From CAKZSU01 sp044223895 (GTDB lineage: Bacteria; Patescibacteriota; Microgenomatia; UBA10105; UBA927), in contig JBGALL010000009.1 of the NCBI GenBank assembly GCA_044223895.1, forward strand, positions 1 to 39,595: a stretch of 39,595 nucleotides of DNA, in the 5' to 3' direction. The notes under the pieces were generated by a model. The model searched no databases and was not told the origin of the DNA. It saw only the letters and a program-made list of their open reading frames with translations. The position numbers and the translations under genes are program-made. Shown one piece after another: positions 15,001-30,000 of the stretch (position 1 is the stretch's first letter; each line of letters begins with the position of its first letter).

Positions 15001-18000
15001 CTGAAGATAGATTGGATTGTACAAATGACAAATTATTTAAGACACCTGTTGGCTGTGGTTCTTGCTGCTCAGCTTTTGGTTGTTCTATTACTTTTTCTGA
15101 TGGCTTGATAAGTTTGTCAGAAAGTTTCAAAGCATTTACAGCATCAACGACAGCTTGTGGAACAGGTTTACCTTCAACTCCAGAGAGTCCAACAAAAGTA
15201 TTGGTATTTTTCTTCGTATCTTCGCTATACACAACAGAGGCTACTACCTTGGCTCGGAGGCGAGTACCATCAAAGCCATAACTCACTTTCCCTTTCATGT
15301 AGCCAATGATCTCTCCATCTTTATTGAATAGTACGGTGAGATTTCCTTGGGTAATTGCTGATTTATACCCAGCATCCGGATGAACTTTAATTAACGGTAA
15401 GACATTGATGGTATCGACGTTTCTGGTGTAGACGGTATCTGGTTTGGCTTCTTCTTTAGCTTTTACTTCCGCAATTTTCTCGGCAGCTACCGCTTCGGTT
15501 ACTAAGTTCTGGGCAAAAGAAGCGATAACTCTGCGGACTCCTGGATTGAAACGATAGCCAAAGGTAATACTTTGTATCATCAAATCTCTGATTGTCGAAG
15601 TTACATCTTCTTGGTTATTTCCATTTGCAACTAAGGCTTGTTTTACAACACTGATGAGGGTTTCTTCATCTTTGGTAGTTAATCGTGGTGGTAAAATTAC
15701 ATTTTTTGTCCAAGTAATACTATTTACCATTGCGCTACCCAATCTACTAGGAATTGAAAATGGGAACTTTAGCGCATTCCAAATCTTGCTGAGTAGATTG
15801 ACTGCTGTTCCTTTTCTCGGTGCTGGTTTAGCGACATTTTGTAATTGTTCTCTTAAAGATCGTTGTATTTGTTGCTTCAATTGTTTTTGAATTTGTTCAT
15901 CTGTCAAAATTTGTTTTGTTTGGTCAGCCGTCTTGGCAGGTTCGACTTTGGGATCGACATACTCTTGTTGAGCGGTAGTAACCACTGCTTTATTGACTGG
16001 TTGATTGTTGGTATTAGTGAGAGGTTGATTGACAACTACCGGCTTGGTAGTGACTACTTTGGTTGTACTGGTTGGATCGACAACAATACTCTGGGTATCA
16101 GAAATCTGTAATTCTAAAGCTGTGGTGTTTGTAGTTCCTGATGTAAGAGTTATGTATTGATAGGGGAGAGCATCAAGTTTTACTTGGGTAGTAACCCCAT
16201 CAACCATTGCCAAGACGGTACTAGCAAACTGGGCTGGAGTTAGGTCTTTAAGTGGTGGGTTTTTCTCGACATAATCAGCGATCACTTCTACTAAATCTTG
16301 AATCCTGTTGGTAGGATTTTCTTCAAAATATCCAATGTCGCTTTCGTTGTTTTCAAGAAAGGTTCTAAAGTAGGTGACATCTGGTACGTATTCAGTTTTA
16401 CTGACACTTGGAACTTGTTCTGTCTCTTCTTCTGGTGGAGCTACTTCTGGAATGATCTCTGCTATCGCTGCTTTTACTGTTTCAACTGTTTCTGGTGAAA
16501 TACCCGCATTACTGAGATTTTCAACTTGATCAACTAAACTTTCCGCTATTACTTGTGGTGCGTCTATTACATTAGAAACAGTTTTCGATACTATATTCTC
16601 AGGTACTGTGACACCAGCTACTACAACATCATCAAGATAATTTTCTCGTCCTGTGGTGGCATGTTTTTGATCAACTGCTTGGATAACTCCTTGAGCTATG
16701 TTTTTACCGGAAGATTGTTCGTTGATATTCTCTATTTGTCCTGCAGTATTCGCTTTGAAATATTTTTCTACACCATCAGACATCGAGAGGAAGGTATCAC
16801 CTGGTTGAACATCTACTGTGGTTACATAACTTCCATAGAAATCATCATTCCCTAATGTATTTGGTGTTGAACTTGATTGCGCCTGTAATTTGCGATTTAT
16901 GAGTTCTGGTTTACCATCGTGAAGATTGTATATATTGGTTAAATGCCCAGCTAAATTAGTGTCAATTAAGGCTACAGCTTCTGCATTTCCTTCTCGAACT
17001 CTGTAGACATCTGCATCTCCTACTTTTACGATAATTGCTTTACCACTTGGATGAATGAATACTCCAGCTAGGGTAGTATAAGCTACACTTTTTTGGCCCT
17101 GAGGGCCTGTTCGTAAACCATTTTGCTCTTTAACTGCCTGGTTTATGGTAGTGTCAACATATTGTTGAATATATGATTGGGCTTCTTCTAAAGACATTGA
17201 TTTAGCTTTTTCAAATGCTGATTTCAATAAATCAGCACTTGTTTTAGCACCATCTTGAGTTCCCAATAAAAAGCCACTTTTATCAGGCTGAGAAACTCCA
17301 TCAGCAGCTATAACAAAATCACTTCCAGATAATCCATAGTCCATTCCATCTGGTGCAAAGGCAGTAGGATGACCAACGATTTGTGCAACCTGATGTGTTT
17401 CGGATTGAGTTTGTGGTTGAACTTCAGGTTTGTTGTCGGTTGTACCTGGTTTAGATTCTGGTTGTGGTTGTTGAACTACTGGTTTAGATTCTGGTTGTGG
17501 CTGTTGTTGAACCACAGCTTTGCCATCGGCGACTAATTTATTGACTACATCCGTGGTCACTGGACTGGTAAGGATAGAGTGGTCGGTAACGATAACTGTA
17601 CTGCCAGAAGAATCAGTTAGCGTTACGGTTGCATTCTGAGGAACTTCGGTTAAACCGTTTGAAGTTTGAACAAAACTTTGATTCTTTCCGTTAATGGTAT
17701 ATACGACCACCGGCTGATCATCGGCAGTCACTGTATAGTCATTGGAAATTTGTACTGGTTGATATCCCAGTTCCGTAGGAATGGTTGAGTTTGAGAAGTA
17801 GGTTGGAGTAAAGTCTCCAGCTGTAGATACCGTACCGGTTATTTTGGGAGAATCAACAACTGTTCCGTTTTGGAAAGTGGAATAGGTTATGGTAACAGTC
17901 TGACCCTGTACAGAAGAAACAGTCTTGAGATCGGAAATGATGCCTTTAGGACTATTTGGATATTGTTGAGGAAGACTTACTTTTGTGCCTGTTGGCAAAT

Positions 18001-21000
18001 TGAGACTGATATCGCTGACAATTGGAGTAGCCAGTGCTTGTTGAATACTTTGTATACTCTGAGGATTCATTCCGTTGCTTTGGAGTAAGAGATTTAATTT
18101 ATTGGTATCGTTGATAACGGCATTGGCTTTTGCATAAGCGACGGCCTGAGAGGTAACTGATGATGCATTAATAACCGTAGCCACCTGATCAGCAACCGTT
18201 GTAGAGAATTGAGGAATGGCTGTCGTTAATTGACCTTGCGTAACCACTGGTTTTGCCCCAATTCCAAACAGGCCACCTGTTTTTGGAATAGATAATGATG
18301 TAGCCGTTACGACTGGCTTAGCGACTGGTTGTTTGACCTCCACAGGTTGTTGAGGTGTTAAGACATTTCCCAGATCAAGGGTGATCAGATTTCTGTTTTG
18401 GGCAGCAGTAATCAAGGTAGCAATAGGGGAGGATGTAGTAATTGCATTGCGAACTGCAGGGTTAGAAACACCGATTAGTTTCAGCGCATTATTGGTTGCA
18501 TCTTGTGCAGAATTTACTTGAACTTCTACAGCTTTTCTGACTGATTCAGGAATCAAGGTAGTCAGACCACTGGTGGCTTCGGCAACCGGAGCTGCTACTG
18601 CGATCGCTGTGGTTTGTGGTTTACCACCATTGTCTGCCAAGTACTGACTTTCACTGGTTTTTTCGACATATGTATTGTGAGTTTGGATGTATTGTTCCAG
18701 GTCACTTGCTCGGTACACAGATTCTTTACTGCCATTGGGATTGACGTTTTCTGCGTAGGTCAAACTATTTGGATCAATATTTTTGTTGGCTACCATTCTC
18801 TTGTAAACTTCTGGGTAATCTGTCTTGATCGTTTCGAGGAGAGCTGGTTGTGATTCAAGATCAGCCATAGCTTTTTCCCATTTGGCTTTCTCTGCAGTTA
18901 ATTTCGCTTTGCGAACTTCGAGTGTTTCTTTGGCTCCTACGTCCATTGTTACGTCCCGACCAGAATCTTTGGTAAAGAAATCTTTGAGGAGGGTTTCTGA
19001 AGCCCATTTAGCAACTTCAGGATTGGTACCAGATGATTGGCGGATTAAATCACTCATCACTCGAGTACTTGCAGAATCAACACCTTGGTTAAGAGCGCCA
19101 GTGGTTTGGCGTTGTTCTACGACTACTTGGACATCGGCAATATTTTCTTTAAAGGCTGCAAAATCTAATTGACCATTGGCATTGGTTAATCTCTCGGCTA
19201 CTGTTTCACCGGAGAGGGCAGGGGATTTTTCCTTCAAAATAATTGCATATTGATCAGCAATACTATTCCCTCGGTCTAAGCGACTACCAGCCTGAACAAC
19301 TAATCCTTCTGGAGCTCCAAAATCAGTAAACAGAACACCAGGAGTACTCTGAGGTGTTTGAATTGACAGTCCAGTAGCGTTTCCGCGATCAATAATTAAG
19401 ATTAAGTTTCCTTCACCAGCTTTGTAGCGAGCTTCCACCGAAGCAGCAGTTACTTCTTTTTTACTAATAACTTCGCCGTCAGCATTGAATTTGGTCTCGT
19501 ATAATTTATTGCCACCTTCACTGAGAATGAAGGTCTTTTCGGCTGGATCGATAGCTCGAGTTCCATCAGCTCTGGCTTCTACTAAACTCTTGGCAACATC
19601 AACTGTTAATTCGCCCTTGTCGGTACCGATGATAATCTTAGCATTGCCGTTAGATTGCTGACCTTTACTGGTATCCAGAATTCCTTGATCAAACATATCT
19701 CCAAGGATTTGTAATCCATCAGTATTATTGCCAACCTGGTAGGACTGATCTTTATTGATACGAGCGCCATCGGTATTTTCTACATCACCAAGAATTTTTA
19801 CAGTGGCTTCATTTGATCGATAGACAGTAGCTCCGATGGCTGTTTCTACGACACCTTTTCCATCAGCAAAATTTCCGGTAACGGCGGCAACATCACCTTT
19901 AACATCGCCAATATAATCAGCGATACTTGAGCGAAAGGCTAATTCGGGACTAGCGGTAAGGCCATCAAAAACTACTTCCTGTCCAGAGGCTTTGGCTGTT
20001 CTAAATTCTAAGGCTGCTTGTAATCTGGCATCATAACTTTGGCCTTCACTCGAAACTCCACCTGATCCTGGAACTGCAACTTCTTTTTCGTATCGGCCGC
20101 CTTGTTGTTCTAGAAGTTTTGGATCAACCATACGGAAGACGTCTGAACCAATTTCCATCTTCAAGGCTGTTGCATAAGAATTCATCATAGCCATTTGGTC
20201 GAGGACGATATTGGCTTTTCCTGCTAAATCTGGAACTCCATTGGCGGCATCACCTGCTAATCGTTTGATTGCTGCCTCTAGCGCAGCGGTGTTGCCAGAG
20301 CGAGAGATCTGTTCTAACTCCACTGCGTTATTGCGAATTACTTCAAAAACATCGACAGGAATTTTGTTTTGAGCAAGATTTTCTTTGGCTAACTCTGCAA
20401 ATATTTTTTCTTGGGCATTAGCTGTAAATTTGGAAGTTTCAGCCGTTTGGCCATCTGTAGTTTCTACTTTGGTGGTAAGGGCACTCTCTCCGTTGTCCCA
20501 ACTATTGTGCGCTCGAGCATTGCCTTCTTCGATAATTCCTAATTTCTCCAAAGTATTTCCAACGACTGTGGCTGCAGTCTGCATCTCTACTGGAATAGCT
20601 GCTCGATCACTACCAACTGGATTAATTGCCTGTCGGTCTGGGGAGAGATTGATTTGGAGTTCGTCAATATAGACTGCAGCGTTTTTGGTAATTTTGTCAT
20701 AGACTTGTTTGGCTGGTTCATGATTTGGATTGTTCTCGGTATTCAATACTTCGTTTCTCAAAAAGGAAATATTATCTGGATTGGTGACGACGTGTTTGGC
20801 TGCTAATACTTCTTCCAAATAACCAGGTTCATTTAATCGGGTATTGTCGAAAATAACTACTTTATCGTTTGGTGGGGTAATACCATCAAGCGTTGCTTTG
20901 ACATTAGCTTCTTGTCCTGCTTTGGCAACATAGACGCCGGTATCTTTTCCTAATACCTCAGTTTGAACACGAAGATATTCACTTCCGATAAATGATTTTC

Positions 21001-24000
21001 CGCCATTGGTGGTTAGTTCTACGGCTACTTTGTCACCACTTAATAATTTTTGTAAGGTATCTACTTGATTTGCTCGAGCGACTCTATTTTCACCATCAAG
21101 ATAGGTTAATAAGTGTTCACCTTCACGAAGAATTGAATTAATTTGTTCAGTGACGAGGGGATCACCAGTTTTGATAGATAGTTGAATCTCTTGAGCGTTG
21201 GAAACATTGGCGATATCTTGTTGTAATTGGGTGATTCGTGCTTGATCAGCTGCAGGACCTTTGGCTAATTCTGCTTGAATTTTGGCATTGATTGCATCAA
21301 CAGTATTTAAGACATCGGTAGCTTTGAGGCCTTGTTGTACTTCACTGAGACGTTCTAAGCCTTTTTCGACCCCTAAGTTTTCAACTAAGTTGGTTCGTAA
21401 TTCAGAAACAGACTGTAAATATTGGTCAACGGTAGTTGGTCGATTCGGATCATTGAGAGGCATGTCACGGAGCTCTGCTTGTTGATCTCGCATTTTAGCT
21501 AAGATATCCGCTTCGGTAGGATTGGTAGCCTTTTCTTGAAGATTTTTTAGAATCGTATCAGCTTGAGATCTCGCTGTTTCTGGTGCGGCAGCTATCTCTG
21601 TTTTTATCGTTTCTGGCAGAGCAGGACGCAATAATTCTTGATTAGCAGCTATGACTTGTTGCTGCTCAGGAGTTCGAAGATTTGCGGGGGTGTCGAGGGC
21701 TTCTCCAAGAGGTTTGGCTACTGTTTCAAATGACTTTACCGCATCTGAAATTGCCGCCCGGGTTTCTACAAGATTGGTGGGTGGAGGAATGTTGGCTTCC
21801 TGAGGAGGAAGTTGGGGACTGACCGGTCCAACGTTGGTATCTGGTGCTAAAGCAACTGGTTTTTCGTAACTAACTGTTACCTGAGCGGTGACCGGATCGT
21901 TGGTGATAGCGATTTCTTTGCCGCCGATATTGATGACACTGGAATCAGTTAAGGGGATGAGTGATTTAGAATTGTTTTCAATGGTTACCACTCCTGGTGA
22001 TTGTGTATCACTGACGGTAGAACCTTGTGGAGTATTTTCTGTCCCTTTAAAGACTGTTCCGTTATTGTATTGGGTAATCTCACCATGAACAGTGGTTAAG
22101 GATGCTTTGTCGGTTGTTGCTTTGACATTTCCTTCAGCATCAACGCCAACATAGACAGTATCTTTGGGATTAAAGGCGAGATTTTCGATAGGATTGGATT
22201 TGACAGCATTGTCTGCAGCTAGTTGTTTGGCTTGATCTTGGACCAAGGAAAGATCATTTTCTACCGCGTAGTAGGCAGTGTTACCGTGAGTCTGAGGTGC
22301 AGATTCACGGAGCGCTGAGAGGACTACTTCAGTAGAAACTGGATTGGCTGGGTTTCCTTGAGCCAGACTATTCTCAACTTTGGTTCGTAAGGCTTCGTTG
22401 CCTGACAAATTCACATCATTAGGATTAGCTTTGCTATAGTCCAAATATTCCTGAGCTACTTTTTTGTCGAGAGAGGCGAGTGTCTCACCGGTTGTGGCAT
22501 CGGCAATGGCGGCAATATTGTCGGTTGCATTTCGAAGATTCCTGTCGGCAATGATGCCTTTGGCTTTGGCTGAGACTGCTCCTAATGGATCCATCATTAC
22601 TTGGGCTGCCACGAATGCTTTGTAACCAATGGAATTCGTTTTTTGACCTTCGGTAATAAAAGCTTTCTGAGTATCTTTGACAACATCAGCAAGTGGTGTC
22701 TCAGCAAAACTAAAGGCACCTTCTGTAAACGGTGCAGCTGCCTTGATAAGAGCTATTGATCCCACAGCATTCCATGCTCGATTGGCGGTACAGGTGTATT
22801 GTCTTTCTGATTCATCAATCTCACCATTTCCGTCGAGATCTGAACAACCTGCATCTTTGGCGCCAACAAGACCAAGAGCGCTATTAGCAAGATCTGTACC
22901 AAAGGGACTCACAAGATGTAATCCTAATTCTATAACTTTTAGCTTGGCAACCTCTGCGCCGTAGGTAACTGCTGCTTGTTCGACTCCTCTGGCTGCACCC
23001 AGAAGTCCAGTATTTTCTCCAAGAGCTCCAGCAGCACCAGCAGAAATCCCTTTAGTCAATAGATTTACACCAGAGGCTGCCATGTAGGCATTAAATCCTC
23101 CCTGCATACCTATCTCAGCACCAGTTACAAAGGTATTTACTACCTGTCCTGCAACTTGTCCAAAACTTTCACCACTTTGAATGCGATCTAGAGCACTCTT
23201 CTGGAGAATTGATTGATATTGTTTGGGATCAACATTAAAGGTTCCTAAAATACCCATTGAGGTACCGAGGGCGGCTGTTTCTACTTTTTGTCCAAAGGTT
23301 GCACCATCATCGCGAAGTATTTCTGCGTCAGTTGCTTTAAAGATACTGATTCCTTTATTGGCATCAACGAATTGATTGACGCCAGGAATAATTTCTAAGG
23401 CACCGATGGCGGCATACACCAGATGCCCTTCTTTCAAATTGTCTTGAATCGGTTGATAGATATTCACAATACCTTGTCCACCCTGGATGCCATCAAAGAA
23501 GAGTGAAGGAGCAAGGAGTAGTCCACCTGGACCTTGTTGTACGGCAGCTTTGGCTAATTGAAAATCAACAGAAGCTTCTATGAATTGGTTTTGCAAGAGA
23601 GCATTGGTTTCTGAGTCCAAGGTTCCAAAGGTTGCTGAACTATAGAGTGCATATTGTTGTGAACTAGTAAGTTGACTATCAACTGCTAATAAATCTTGTG
23701 TTCCGTTACGAACGAGAGGCAGATAACTTGCCAGATCGTTTATATCACCATTGAGGGCATCATCCATTGTCAAACCTAAGGCTTGAATAATTGCTTGTCC
23801 TTGCTCTGAATTAGGATCTATAGCCCCAGATCGGAGTTCTCCCAGGACGTTGGTGATGTAGTTGGAATAGGTAGCATTTATAGAATCTGGATCTGTTCCT
23901 ACCCATACACACCCATATCCAATTGGACAAAGTTGAACTTGGTTTACGGTATTGCCGTTTTCATCTTTGGCAGCTCGAATTTTTTGGTCATACCAGTTAA

Positions 24001-27000
24001 TACCGATAAGTTCACCACTATTTATTTTTTCGTCAGCTATACCATATTGTGCTTTTGCATCGGCGATAGATAAAGTTCTGCCATTAGGACTGGCATCATC
24101 AACGACTGTACAGGTTGTTGTACAAGAAATAATGGTACCGCCACCTTTAACAAATTCTGTCCCATAAAGTCCTGATAGTAAAGACTGTTGTTCTTCAAAG
24201 ACTGGATTCATCGCTTCTGCTACGTTGGCACTCAAGTTTTGACAGGCTTCAGAAATTGTTCCTGGGGTTTTTCCATTACAGACAGAAGCATTTGCTAAAT
24301 AATTATTTATGCCTTCTTGGATAACTTTGGCACGATTCTTTTCACAGTCAGTTGTTCCGCCTGCCGTTATCAGTGGGCATTGGGGAGCGTTTTTATAGAC
24401 ACTTACTAAGCCATCCTGAACACTGACAAATTCTGATTGGGCTACTGCTACTTCAGCACTGGCTTTCAAGGTTTGGCATGCTGGGGTACTAAACGTAGTG
24501 TTGTTGTAGCTACAGGTTGCGGAAATATTGGCAACACTTAATCGAAGTTCCTGCATTTGAGCTTTTTCTTTATCGGAACATAAGCCTCTCCCACATTTAT
24601 CGGTTAAGGTGTCAAACTGAGAAATTAATTGTAATGGTGCGGTCAGTTGATTCAGACTTACTGAAAGCTCTGTAACTTCATTTACTGACTTGATTGTCAT
24701 GTCAGCAATATTTGAACAACGTCCGGCATTGGCACCAGTACAGGCAGCTCCTGGTTTGATTAATTCTTTGATAGGATCTCTGACCGCTTCTTGAGCCTTA
24801 TCTGCATCAGCTTTTAGGGAAGCACATTGAGTATTTTGTTGAGCAGTTCGTAAACAATCGTAATAGGCTGTTTGCGCATCAATTGCTTTTTGAGTAAGAT
24901 TTTGGACTGCGATTTGAGCACCAGCGATAGCTAATCTATTCAGGTCATCATTCTTAGCAGCCTCTTGGGCATCGTACAAGTCTTTACAGGTACCCGTTGC
25001 CCCTGCGGTACACAAGCCTCCGAGGGAGGAAGAGTAGGTGATAACCGTATTTCCATCTTTGTCTTTGGTTTCTGTTTTGGTTACGACAGCGTCTCTGGCT
25101 TGTTCCGCTTTTTTGAGATCATTTTGTTTATCTAAACACCGAGATGCATCAGTTGAGTTCTTGGCTGAATTAGTACATTGATTAAAGGCTAATTGTGCTT
25201 GAGTAACATCATTACTTAATTTTTGAATTTGTTCTTTCGCATAGACTAATTCAGCCTGGTTTGCCAAATAGGTTTGATCAGTCCCTTGGCTAGTTGCTTG
25301 GGTAATTGCTGAACATTTACTGACATCAACACCGCTACAGGCAGCACCAGGTTGAATTAAATTCTTGAGGGGATTGCGAATATTTTCCGCTGCCTGATTT
25401 GCAGCTTCTTTCTTAGCAACACAGCCTTCTGTTGCTTCAACTGGGGTATTAAATGATCGTAAACAGTCTTGATAGTCTTTCTTTGCTAGTATGGCTTGTT
25501 GGGTAAGATCTTGGACACGTACCTGTGCTGTCGCAATGGCTAACCGATTTTGATCATCTTGTTTGGCTTGATCAACAGACTTCAATACTTCTTCACAGGT
25601 TCCGTTCGTTCCTGAACTACATAGTCCGTTGCCTAAAGCAGCCGAGTAGGTGACTGTCTTGGTACCATCAGGATTGGTAACTTCAGTTTTGACGACAAAG
25701 GCATCCCGAGCTTTTTGTGCGTCTTGAACTTTATTCTGAAGATCTACACAGAGTGAAGCACTGGTGGCATCTGTTATTTTAGCTTGACACTGAGTTGCAG
25801 CGAGTTGTGCTTGAGTAACATCGCTACTTAATTTTTGGACTTGTTCTTTCGCATAGGCTAATTGTGCTTGATTGGTAACATATTCCGTATTCGTACCTTG
25901 TAAGGTTACTTCGGTAATCGTGGAACATTTACTGACATTCGTTCCGGTACATACACCACCAGCTTTGGTTAAATCTTGAATTGGTTTCCTGACGGCTTCC
26001 AGAGCGTTTTCAGCGGCTGTTTTTTTATTATTACACAAGTCAGTTTTTTCATTGGCATTTCGTAAACAATCATAATATTCTTTCTGCGCTGCTACTGCTT
26101 GGTTAGTAAGATTTTGGACTTGAACCTGAGCATTAGCAATCGTCAGTCTCTCCTGATCTGCCTGTTTGGCTAGATCAATAGTTTTTTGGAGATCTTTACA
26201 GGTCCCATTTGGGTCAGAATTGCAGAGACCTGTTTGAGAAACAATTTGATCTCGAGCATCTTGTGCTTGCTTTACTTTATCTTGAAGCCCAGTACAATTA
26301 GCTGCAGATGTCGAATCTTTTACATTGCTGATACATTGTTTGGCTGCCAATTGTGCTTGGGTAACATCATTACTTAGTTTTTGTACTTGTTCTGTGGCGT
26401 AGGCGAGTTCTGCTTGATTTTTTATATTTTCTTTATTGGTTCCTTCGATGGTTGCGTTGGTGACATTGGAACATTTCCCTAGGTTACTTCCTTCACAAAC
26501 ACCTCCATCACTTATTAAGTTTCGTAAAGGAGTGCGAATTGCTTCTGTAGCCTGATCAGCTGCATCTTTTTTCTGCTGACATTGAGTCACAATGTTTAAG
26601 TCTCCATTACCACTACGTAAACAATCGTCATAGGCCTTTTGAGCATCGACAGCTTTTTGAGTAAGTACCTGAACTTGCACTTGAGCATTGGCAATAGTAA
26701 GTCGACTTTGATCTTCTTTTTTGGCTTCATTTACACTGGTTAGAATGTCTTCACACGTGCCATTGGTTCCAGAAGTACATAATCCATTTCCTAACGAAGA
26801 AGAGTAGGTGACTGTTGTGGTGCCATCCAAATGTTTTACTTCTGTTTTGGTAACTAAGGCATCTCGAGCTGCTTGGGCTTTGGTGAGATCCGTTTGCTTT
26901 TGTAAACAGTTAGAAGCATCTGTCGAGTTTCTCACTGAGGCGGTACATTGATCAAAGGCTAGTTGGGCCTGAGTTACTGAATTACTCAAATTTTGGACTT

Positions 27001-30000
27001 GTTCTTGTGCATAGATGAGTTGAGCCTGACTGGTAAGATAATCGCTATTTGTTCCCTGGAGCGTTGCATTTGTAACCTCATTGCATCGAGATACACTGAG
27101 TCCAGTACACGGTCCATTATCCTTAATCAAATTCTGAATAGGTGCTCTGACTGCTTCTTTGGCTTGATCAGCTGTAGCTTTTTTAGCATTACATTGGCTC
27201 ATGCTCAGTTGGGTGTCACCACCACTTCGTAAACAATCAAGATAATCGTTTTGTGCTTGTACAGCTTGTTGAGTCAATGTTTGAACTTGAACCTGGGCAG
27301 TAGCAATCGTTAATCGATTCTGGTCATCTTGTTTAGCAGTTTCAATATTTTCCAGAACTTTGTTACATGTTCCTGTATCTCCTGATGAACAGAGTCCGCT
27401 TCCCAGTGAAGAAGTGTAGGTGACTATGTCTTTGCCGGTTGAATCTTTGGTGACAGTCTTGGTTACTAAGGCATCTCGAGCAGCTTGTGCTTGTTTTACT
27501 TTATCTTGAAGTCCAGCACAGGTGGATGCAGTTGTTGAATTAGTAACTTTACTAATACATTGATTGGCAGCGAGTTGTGCCTGGGTAAGATCATTGTTTA
27601 ATTTATCAACTTGTTCTTGAGCATAGGCTAATTGGGCTTGGTCCTGAATGTAGTCTTTATTGGTGACCTGGGTTGTTATCGTCGTGAGGTCTGTACATTT
27701 CGTGGTATTTGCTCCAGCACATATGCCTCCATCTTTGGTGAGATTTTGGACGGGTGCATTTATAGCATCCCTGGCTTGATCGGCGACAGCTTTTTTCTGA
27801 TTACAAACTGTCATGCTACTCAAACTATCGCCGCCAGCTCGTAAACAATCGAGATAATCGTTCTGGGCATCAACAGCCTTTTGAGTAAGCACCTGAACTT
27901 GTGATTGAGCATTTGCTAAGGTTAATCGTTCTTGATCTTGTTGTTTTGCCTGATCAACGATTTTTTGTAAATCATTGCAGGTGCCTTCAAATCCTTTGGT
28001 ACAGAGATTTGTTTGACTTACAAATTGGTCTCTGGCTTGTTGGGCTTTTTTGACTTGATTTGCGAGGTCTAAACATTTTGACGCATTGGCTGAAGCATTT
28101 GCTGTATTAAATGAACTTTGACATTGATTTGACGCCAACTGTGCCTGAGTCAAATCATTACTCAATTTTTGTATTTCGGTCTGTGCATCAACAAACCTAT
28201 CAGCCATCATTTGGGCAGCTGCTTGTTTGGGTCCAATACAACTTGCATAGGTTGGTTTTGTTGGATCACATGATTGGTTTGCAGTTTTATTTAGACTATC
28301 AATGCTCGCATTGAGATTGAGACTCTTATAGGAAATAGCAGCTGAGGTGATATTGATGTTCAGCAACAAATCTTTTTGTGCCTGACATTTTCCCTGAGAG
28401 GTTGCATCAGCGAGGGCACAGGCAGCGTCAATAGATTTTTGTAATTCTGCCTTACTTGAACTTACTTTGGAGGTAAGTTGGACACATTGGGTATTTAAAA
28501 ATCCACCGGCACAAGCCTGAGTTTGCTGAGCGGAAAGATCGATAAGGGTATTAAATTGAGCCTGACCACCTGCATAGGCATTGGCATAGGCTTTGTTCTC
28601 TGCGACTTTTTGTTCGATACCATTACAATCTTTTTCGGCGAGCGTACAGGTCTTGGTTTTAACCTGAGTTTCAAAGTTGTTGTAGGCTTCGGTAGCCTGG
28701 GTAATCTTGTTAAAACACTCAACCGTAGTTTTTCCTGCACACTCAACTCCCACCTGAATTTGATTTTGAGATAGTATATCAAGTTGCTTTTGAACTTGAT
28801 ACGTCTCAACACTACTGGCTTTGAGCTGTCCTAGTTTATAGTCTCCATATTGAGATGTGTTTACGGCTACTGCCGTTCCGGTATTGTCATGAATAACTAA
28901 TGATGAACAACTTGTCCAACCTTTTTGAAGGTATGCTTGGCAGAGAGCTCCACCTGGTGCTAATTCACTAACGCTGTGTCCGTTCGTGATATTAAAACAA
29001 TGATTAGGATCTTCTTTGCCTGAAGCATCGAGTGGACAGACATAGGCTGTTTTGGAAGCGTCATAGGAATTGGAGATAAAGGGATCGTTTGGATTTGCAG
29101 GTGGTTCTGTCGGTGTTGCTGTTGGTTTGGGTGTCGAACCAATAGCCACACATTGACCAGAAGTGATGTCACATTGTTGTAAGGTAAGTAAACAACTTAG
29201 GGCCGTACAGGTTGCCTTAGCAGAAGGGGATGGGGAAGTGCTAGGAATTGTTGAGGTGCTTCCACTCTGACAAACTTTGAAATTTGCTCCTGAAATGAAT
29301 ACACAAGAGTTTGAAGAACATTCAGAATTATCAGCACATTGAGCGCCATTTGTTTTTTTCGCTGTGGGTGAGGTAGACGTAGAGGCTGATTTACAGGTTC
29401 CACCACCTACGGTAGGAGTACAGCCATTAATACATTGTTCTAACAAGATATCTGAACAATAGGCTGTTGCCGTTGTTGGCTGGGCTGTAGGTTTGGGTGT
29501 AAATGTTGGAATAGGAGTTGAAATTGCTACACAAGATTTTGCACTAGCGTTACAGTTAGCGCTCGTTCCACAATCCTGCTTTAATGCTGGTGGAGCATAC
29601 TCATTCGTACATTCATATAATTTATTGCTAGAACAGGTAATTGTCCCTAAGGTACAATATTTTGTTTTTACTGTTGGTGCGGCTGTAGCTGGTGCAGCTT
29701 GGCAACGAGTACTATTGGGGACACAATTATTCGAACCACACGCCTGTTCCAGTGCAGGTATATTTGCATTGGCACAATAGAAGGATGAATTCCCAGTACA
29801 CCAGTAAGTTCCCTGAGTACAGTAGGTTGTTTGAGTAGGTGAAGGTTGTCGGCATTGTCCTCCCTGAGAATCAGAAATACAGCCTAAACTTCCACAGGTT
29901 TTATCACAATAGGCATTGCAATCAAGCTGTCCATCACCATTCCCATCAACTGATGAACATCCGTTCTGACATTTTCCTGGACAAATGTTTGTAGGTTGAA

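Noticed and set aside
429..29780. Many 60-115-codon frames on the plus strand, and a few on the minus strand, within the giant gene
   Set aside because: All overlap the single long minus frame, which holds clear domains at the same positions. They have no ribosome-binding sites, recognisable domains or consistent order.
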